Part shown: in pieces, positions 55,079 to 59,300 of the stretch | Layout: each line of letters begins with the position of its first letter | Position numbering within the stretch: position 1 is the first letter of the stretch | From: JBGLNJ01 sp034434835 | GTDB lineage: Bacteria; Chloroflexota; Anaerolineae; Fen-1058 | Length of the DNA stretch: 59,300 nucleotides | Assembly: GCA_034434835.1 (NCBI GenBank) | Contig: DAOTXX010000121.1 | Location: forward strand, 1 to 59,300 | Direction: 5' to 3' | Position numbers and translations under genes: made by a program | The notes under the pieces: generated by a model | Seen by the model: the letters and a program-made list of their open reading frames with translations, nothing else | The model's database searches: none | What the model was told of the DNA's origin: nothing

Positions 55079-57183
55079 GCTGTTTGACGCTTGACGCTTG
55101 ATTCGTCTATTGTGTCGGGATATTGGATTCTCGGGTGAAAGACGCCCTGCAGGGTGAGCGTGAACGACTCGCGGATGAGATTGAGGTCCTGCATCGTCAG
55201 CGGGCACTCGTCCAACTGGCCGCAAGTCACCCGTTCGGTGATCACTTTGCGGACGATTTCGCCGATCTCTTCGACTGAGGCCGGGCGCGCCGCGCGCACG
55301 GCAGCTTCGCATCCATCGGCTAGCATGAGCAGCGCGGTCTCTTTGCTTTGCGGTTTGGGGCCGGGATAGTGAAAGGCCTGCTCGTTGACTTTCGAGGGAT
55401 CGCCCCCCGCTTGCTGCACAGCCTTTTGATACAGAAAGCTTGCCCGCATCGTTCCATGATGCTCGGGGATGAATGCGCGGACGCGGCTGGGCAGCCCATA
55501 ACGTTTAGCTAACTCCAATCCGTCCTGGACGTGCCGCGTGATGATCTCGGCGCTGGTGCGCGCGTCCAGCTTTTCGTGCACGTTGCTGCCTTCGATTTGG
55601 TTTTCAACAAACATATAAGGCCGAGCCGTCTTGCCAATGTCATGATAGAACGCGCCGACGCGCACGAGCAGCGCATCGGCATCAATACGTTCCGCGGCTT
55701 GCTCGGCCAGGTTGGCGACCATGATCGTGTGATGATAAGTTCCCGGCGCTTTTCTCAACAGCACTTGCAGGAGTGGGTGAGTCGGATGGGACAACTCGAG
55801 CAATTGAAGTGTCGTCGTCACATCGAGCAAGTTGCTTACCAGGAACAGCCCGCCGACGGCCAGGCTGGCCGAGATGCCGCCGTTCACCAGTCCGGCCAGT
55901 ATCAGCGTCACCAGCCCCACCGGATCGGTGAGGCCCTGCGGCAGTCGAAAGGCCAGCACGATGACCACATTGACGAGCGCCACGTACAGCCCAGCGCGGA
56001 AAAAGGCATTCAATCGCTCGACGTGGCCGATTACCAGAACCGCGACGATCCCTCCCCCGGTAGCATAGACCGCCAGTTCGAGAGAGCGGTTGCCGAGCGT
56101 GGCGGCCACACTGCCGATGACGATGGCCACCAGCACGGCGAGATTAGGCCCGGCCAACACGGTCAGCAGCAGGGTCAAAGCCGCCAGCGGAAAGAGATAA
56201 GGCAGCGCCACGCGGCCGGGGATAATGAGCTTGGCGGCCAAGATAAACATCAGGATCAGCAAGCCCAGCAGCGTGACCTTGCGAAGGTCGCGCCAGATGC
56301 CTGGCTCAAAGCGCTTCAGGTATCCCCCCACCAGTCCGACGATCACGATGGCGTACAACGTCGAGCCAATCAGGTCGTTCCAACCGCCTTTGGATTGGCG
56401 CAACCCCAGGTGATCCAGCGCCTCAAGGTCCAGCGCCGTCACGCTCTGGCCTTCGCGCACAATGATCTCCCCGGCCTCAAACGATCGCGAGACCGGGTCA
56501 ACGGCCTGACGCGCCTTGGCGCGTGCGGCCGCGGTGGCTTCAGCGTCGAGGAAACTGTTGGGCGCGATGAATTGTTTCGCCAACATCGCCGCAATAGCTG
56601 CCTGTCCTTCGGTCAGGTCTACGCTGACCATGGCCGGGATGCGCGTGCGGATTTGAGCCAGGTTGCTTTCACGCAGTTCGCCGCGCATCGCAAGGTCAAG
56701 CACATTGAGCGTTTCGGCTTCGAGCTTGGCCCACACTTCGTCGCGAAGCATGACGATGCTTTCGGCCTCGGCGGGCGAGAGCGAGACATTGGCGATCGCG
56801 GCAAGCGCCGCTTGCTTTTGTACCGATGTGGCGTAGCTATCGGCGCGAACGGAACGGATGAAATCGGCCACGGCACGCGCATAGGCGATCTGCTGGCGGG
56901 CGACTCGACCATCAGGCGGGGTATAGATCGGTGCAGTAGCCGCCTCGGCTCTCCGGCGGGCCTCTTCGGTCAAGAGGTCACTTTCAAAGGTGATGCGGGC
57001 GGGGCTGCGTATGTCGCGCGCGGCCACGTCGCCGATTCCCAGGACGACCTTGTCGCTGGCGGGTGAGATGGGCAGGGTCAGAATGGCGGCGATGGCGGCG
57101 ACAAACGCCACGCCGATGAGCCATACGCGCGCGGCGCGCCAGGCGATGTTCAGCGGATTACGTAGCTCGGATTCAGATTCCAT
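55075..57183 (-). CDS. pgpH: 7TM-HD phosphohydrolase, PgpH-type
   Basis: 702 residues. An N-terminal helix (about 15-38) precedes a large extracytoplasmic domain (about 40-270), then seven membrane helices (about 280-460) and a cytoplasmic HD domain: TYHHTIMVANLAEQAAE, YHDIGKTARP, HVQDGLELA, EHHG. This matches 7TMR-HDED/PgpH proteins that hydrolyse c-di-AMP. The last residues coincide with heptamer units GACGCTT (55080-55095). No Shine-Dalgarno is visible, but a strong hairpin ends seven bases before the ATG. Confidence 0.94.
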   Translation of the reverse strand: MESESELRNPLNIAWRAARVWLIGVAFVAAIAAILTLPISPASDKVVLGIGDVAARDIRSPARITFESDLLTEEARRRAEAATAPIYTPPDGRVARQQIAYARAVADFIRSVRADSYATSVQKQAALAAIANVSLSPAEAESIVMLRDEVWAKLEAETLNVLDLAMRGELRESNLAQIRTRIPAMVSVDLTEGQAAIAAMLAKQFIAPNSFLDAEATAAARAKARQAVDPVSRSFEAGEIIVREGQSVTALDLEALDHLGLRQSKGGWNDLIGSTLYAIVIVGLVGGYLKRFEPGIWRDLRKVTLLGLLILMFILAAKLIIPGRVALPYLFPLAALTLLLTVLAGPNLAVLVAIVIGSVAATLGNRSLELAVYATGGGIVAVLVIGHVERLNAFFRAGLYVALVNVVIVLAFRLPQGLTDPVGLVTLILAGLVNGGISASLAVGGLFLVSNLLDVTTTLQLLELSHPTHPLLQVLLRKAPGTYHHTIMVANLAEQAAERIDADALLVRVGAFYHDIGKTARPYMFVENQIEGSNVHEKLDARTSAEIITRHVQDGLELAKRYGLPSRVRAFIPEHHGTMRASFLYQKAVQQAGGDPSKVNEQAFHYPGPKPQSKETALLMLADGCEAAVRAARPASVEEIGEIVRKVITERVTCGQLDECPLTMQDLNLIRESFTLTLQGVFHPRIQYPDTIDESSVKRQTA

Positions 57184-57190
57184 GGAGACG

Positions 57191-57215
57191 ACGAGGGAGC
57201 CAGTGGCTCCCTCGT
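57191..57215 (-). promoter_or_regulatory. Perfect hairpin seven bases before the PgpH start
   Basis: 11 bp stem ACGAGGGAGCC/GGCTCCCTCGT with a 3 nt loop, in the yqeY-pgpH gap on the minus strand. It has no T-run. It could end yqeY transcripts or control access to the pgpH start. Confidence 0.5.
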
Positions 57216-57268
57216 GTGATTTTGTCCTCTCTGGCGGCCACGGCGATGCGCGGCAAACCCTCTGTGCA

Positions 57269-57730
57269 TCATCTCGCGGCCAGCAATTCGCGCACGACCT
57301 CGTTGATCAACTTGCCGTCCGCCTGGCCCTTGAGCTGCGCCATGAGTTGCTTCATCACCATCCCCATTTGCGCCGGGCCGCTGGCGCCAGTCTGGGCGAT
57401 GACGGCGCGCGCGGCTTGGATAATTTGCTCGCGGCTCAACTGTTGGGGTAGATACTCCATCAAAGCTGCAAGTTCGGCCTGTTCGTCGGCCAGCAACTCC
57501 GGGCGGTCTGCCTTTTCCAATTCGGCAATCGTGTCGCGCCGGCGCTTGACCTCGCTCTGCAGCACCGCAAGCGCCTCTTCGTCTGTCAAATCGTCGCGGG
57601 TCTTGCGCGTTTCTGCGGTCTCGGCAAGCTTGATCGAGGAAAGCGTCAGGCGCAATGCGGCGACCTTGCGCTTGTCGCCGGATTTCATCGCTACTTTGAG
57701 ATCGTCTTGGAGTCTTGTCACAAGTGTCAT
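57269..57730 (-). CDS. yqeY: GatB/YqeY domain protein
   Basis: 153 residues from ATG 57730; the longer frame to 57964 includes the promoter. The fold is clear: LQDDLKVAMKSGDKRKVAALRL, SEVKRRRDTIAEL, LPQQLSREQI, and the C-terminal helix bundle ADGKLINEVVRELL. The domain resembles the tail of GatB and is thought to bind tRNA; the physiological role is unknown. The upstream -10 ends only seven bases before the ATG, so the transcript is predicted leaderless. Confidence 0.94.
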   Translation of the reverse strand: MTLVTRLQDDLKVAMKSGDKRKVAALRLTLSSIKLAETAETRKTRDDLTDEEALAVLQSEVKRRRDTIAELEKADRPELLADEQAELAALMEYLPQQLSREQIIQAARAVIAQTGASGPAQMGMVMKQLMAQLKGQADGKLINEVVRELLAAR

Positions 57731-57737
57731 GGTCGAG

Positions 57738-57766
57738 ATTATAGCGGTGTCACGTGAGCCTGTCAA
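57738..57766 (-). promoter_or_regulatory. Consensus sigma-70 promoter of yqeY
   Basis: Minus strand TTGACA (57766-57761), 17 bp spacer and TATAAT (57743-57738), both boxes perfect. The transcription start would fall at about 57731, at the start codon. Confidence 0.85.
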
Positions 57767-57835
57767 CTGAACCTGGTTCTGTCTGAGTCTATACTGCCAA
57801 CAGGCACGAACTGCGTTTTTCAAGACCACCCGATT

Positions 57836-57905
57836 TGTCATGCCGAGCGAAGCGAAGCCTCTCGTTTGCCGCATAACGAGACCCTTCGCTCCGCTCAGAG
57901 TGACA
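57836..57905. repeat. Interspersed repeat with inverted ends
   Basis: 70 bp bounded by TGTCA and TGACA, with inner inverted arms GAGCGAAGCGAAG and CTTCGCTCCGCTC. It lies in the 319 bp gap between yqeY and the patatin gene; that gap also holds the yqeY promoter and the hairpin element at 57974. Confidence 0.7.
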
Positions 57906-57973
57906 GAATAGAAAGCGCAATTTGTAACCGTGCGCAGTATAGATGCCTCAGCCATGCGTGTCAACTTAAGGTT

Positions 57974-58022
57974 GGAGTGCAGGCTTCAGCCTGCATAAAA
58001 CGCGGCCTGAAGGTCGCACTCC
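57974..58022. repeat. Hairpin repeat element
   Basis: 49 bp bounded by GGAGTGC and GCACTCC, containing GCAGGC-TTCA-GCCTGC. It resembles the hairpins at 9747-9835 in its TTCA/TGAA loops. Confidence 0.6.
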
Positions 58023-58049
58023 GGGGCTAAAGTTTACACCAATGATGCC

Positions 58050-59162
58050 TCAGCGCCTGCGCTGGCGACTAGGCCTGGCTCGCTTTTTCGGCTGGGCCTT
58101 TGGCTTTTTACTTGGTTTGGTACGTGTCCTGGCCACACTCTTGGGACGGCGGCTCGCCTTCCCGGCTTTGGCGGTGCCGACTTTGATTTTGACCAGTTGC
58201 TTGCACAGCTCGGTCAACGCCTTGTCGTTTTCGCGGATCAGTTTTTCCGCCTCGCGCCGGAGGGCGTGGATGTTGTCCTGGCTGGTGTCGTCCAGATCGT
58301 CATTCCCCTCATCCAGCCGGACCTGGAAGCGGTAATAACTCTTGGGGGGCAGTAATTGTCTGAGCTGGTAATCTACGGTGTCACTCACGCCATCAAAGAC
58401 GACGTTGAGAATGGGGACAGCCCATTCGACTAGCCCCCAGCCCTTGGCTTTCGTGTACGGCAAAGGACGTGTGAGCTCGCCGGTTCCCAGTGAGACGAGC
58501 AGAAACTCGTCTGCTTTCGGAAACATTTTCCTGGCTTCCACGTAGGCGCACATGGCCGGGTTGTTGGCAAAGACCCCGCCATCCACCAGGGCGTAATAGT
58601 CCGCGGTCGTATCACCGGGTTCGGCTTCGAGCTTGAGGGGCGGAAAATAGGTTGGAGCCGCCGACGTGGCGCGCGCCGCTTTTTTCATCAGAAAGTTGTA
58701 GCCCAGCCGGGTGGGATCTTTGGCATGTCGGCTCTTGAAGAAGAATGGAAAGCGCCGTTCGATCTCGTAGGCGGTGATCAACACCTGGGTGCAAGAGTCT
58801 TTGAGGCGAGCGTCGCGAAAATACTGTTCCAAGACCGACTCGATCCCCTCGGCAGGATATTTGGCGTCAAGGGTTCCTCCGCCGGATTGGATTTGGTACG
58901 CCGTCGAGCGATTAAAGACCTGAGCGCCTTCACGGTCATACAGACCAATGGCCTCTTCAGCGGTGAACTGAGGCCGTCCGCTGGAATCGGGCTTTGTCAG
59001 GCCCAGCGCAAGGATGCCGCCGGTCGAAGTTCCGGCGATCAGGTCGAACAGCTCTGCGATGCGGTGCTGAGTGCGCTTTTCGATCTCAGCCAGCACCATT
59101 GCCGGGATGAGGCCCCGGATGCCGCCGCCGTCAATGGACAAGATAGTGACCAGCTTGGACAT
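58050..59162 (-). CDS. Patatin-like phospholipase with basic tail
   Basis: 370 residues. The oxyanion loop is DGGGIRGL near residue 12, the nucleophile GTSTGG near residue 45, and the catalytic Asp in DGGVFANNP near residue 190. This is a compact bacterial patatin like the CapV/RssA-type hydrolases. From about residue 330 the protein is a Lys/Arg/Pro/Ala-rich tail (RTRTKPSKKPKAQPKKRARP) that may bind nucleic acid or membrane. No CD-NTase gene is nearby, so a CBASS role is not supported. It is unrelated in arrangement to the tandem patatin at 4.2 kb. Confidence 0.93.
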   Translation of the reverse strand: MSKLVTILSIDGGGIRGLIPAMVLAEIEKRTQHRIAELFDLIAGTSTGGILALGLTKPDSSGRPQFTAEEAIGLYDREGAQVFNRSTAYQIQSGGGTLDAKYPAEGIESVLEQYFRDARLKDSCTQVLITAYEIERRFPFFFKSRHAKDPTRLGYNFLMKKAARATSAAPTYFPPLKLEAEPGDTTADYYALVDGGVFANNPAMCAYVEARKMFPKADEFLLVSLGTGELTRPLPYTKAKGWGLVEWAVPILNVVFDGVSDTVDYQLRQLLPPKSYYRFQVRLDEGNDDLDDTSQDNIHALRREAEKLIRENDKALTELCKQLVKIKVGTAKAGKASRRPKSVARTRTKPSKKPKAQPKKRARPSRQRRR

Positions 59163-59300
59163 GTCTGCCTCCTCGTATGATATGTTTTGCCGAAACAGGG
59201 ATCCCAGGGATAATGACCCTGCGTTCAGACGCGGTCACGGGGCGGTTCTTGTGTCTCCTTGTTGCGCCGCGAGGCGCTTCTGTCAAAGACTGTTCCCCAC
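59163..59300. other. Right-edge intergenic sequence
   Basis: 138 bp upstream of the patatin gene. The ribosome site GAGGAGG precedes ATG 59162 on the minus strand. No promoter boxes stand out, and nothing else is recognised. Confidence 0.4.

Noticed and set aside
55531..57066. 511-codon plus-strand ORF opposite the HD phosphohydrolase
   Set aside because: Gln/His/Arg-rich shadow of the 7TM-HD gene.
58050..59162. Patatin as a CBASS CapV effector
   Set aside because: No CD-NTase, Cap2 or Cap3 gene is adjacent in the visible sequence, and this class of patatin is widespread.
1..59300. tRNA, rRNA, tmRNA genes or a replication origin
   Set aside because: I looked for cloverleaf ends, rRNA cores and DnaA-box clusters in the gaps by eye and saw none; a dedicated search could still find a divergent one.

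Overview
The window is a 59.3 kb, GC-rich chromosomal segment. I saw no rRNA or tRNA genes, CRISPR array or phage block. Gene content suggests a Chloroflexota-like bacterium, probably Anaerolineae or a relative. The basis is inference: a kinase with a C-terminal SH3-like domain, tandem cyclase-STAND ATPase-TPR giants, multihaem cytochromes next to a complete System I (Ccm) cluster, and heptanucleotide repeats in the gaps. No marker gene here settles taxonomy.

Layout. 1-3.1 kb (minus): beta-oxidation genes (MaoC-SDR fusion running off the left edge, acyl-CoA dehydrogenase, TetR regulator with its own operator). 3.3-6.2 kb (minus): alpha/beta hydrolase and a tandem patatin. 6.8-12.1 kb (plus): ruvB, a membrane Ser/Thr kinase, a DUF2905 protein, queA, two small membrane proteins, and a strongly structured RNA candidate ending in a terminator. 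12.1-14.3 kb (minus): nnr and a membrane-anchored Cys-rich protein.

14.7-26.4 kb (minus): five c-type cytochromes with 42 candidate haem sites in total. They are a nonahaem protein with an NrfA-like tail, a second membrane nonahaem protein, a cytochrome b561 fused to two cytochrome c domains, a NapC/NrfH-type dodecahaem protein and a decahaem lipoprotein. A histidine kinase and a NarL-type regulator sit inside the cluster. 26.7-36.5 kb (plus, divergent): the maturation machinery, ccmE, ccmF, ccmH, ccmG, a CcmI-like zinc-ribbon protein, a dihaem lipoprotein fused to a CcmI-like tail, ccmA, ccmB, ccmC, ccmD and a CcdA that reads as circularly permuted. The 331 bp gap between the two arms holds two near-consensus promoters, a CRP/FNR-type palindrome and two copies of an 18 bp palindrome. 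The two arms look like one system: the left arm makes apocytochromes and the right arm attaches their haem.

36.7-42 kb (plus): housekeeping genes (DUF2085, DUF971, receiver-Roadblock protein, pgeF, yggS, yggT, DUF167). 42-50 kb (plus): three consecutive cyclase-STAND ATPase-TPR proteins. 50-57.7 kb (minus): NACHT-like HEAT protein, OmpR regulator, coiled-coil zinc-ribbon protein, undecaprenol/diacylglycerol kinase, ybeY, a 7TM-HD phosphohydrolase and yqeY. 58-59.2 kb (minus): a patatin with a basic tail.

Two features run through the window. Short tandem repeats with a 7 bp unit fill most gaps of the ccm operon and intrude into at least two genes. Hairpin-type interspersed repeats occur between operons, with one clear MITE-like element at 36.6 kb.
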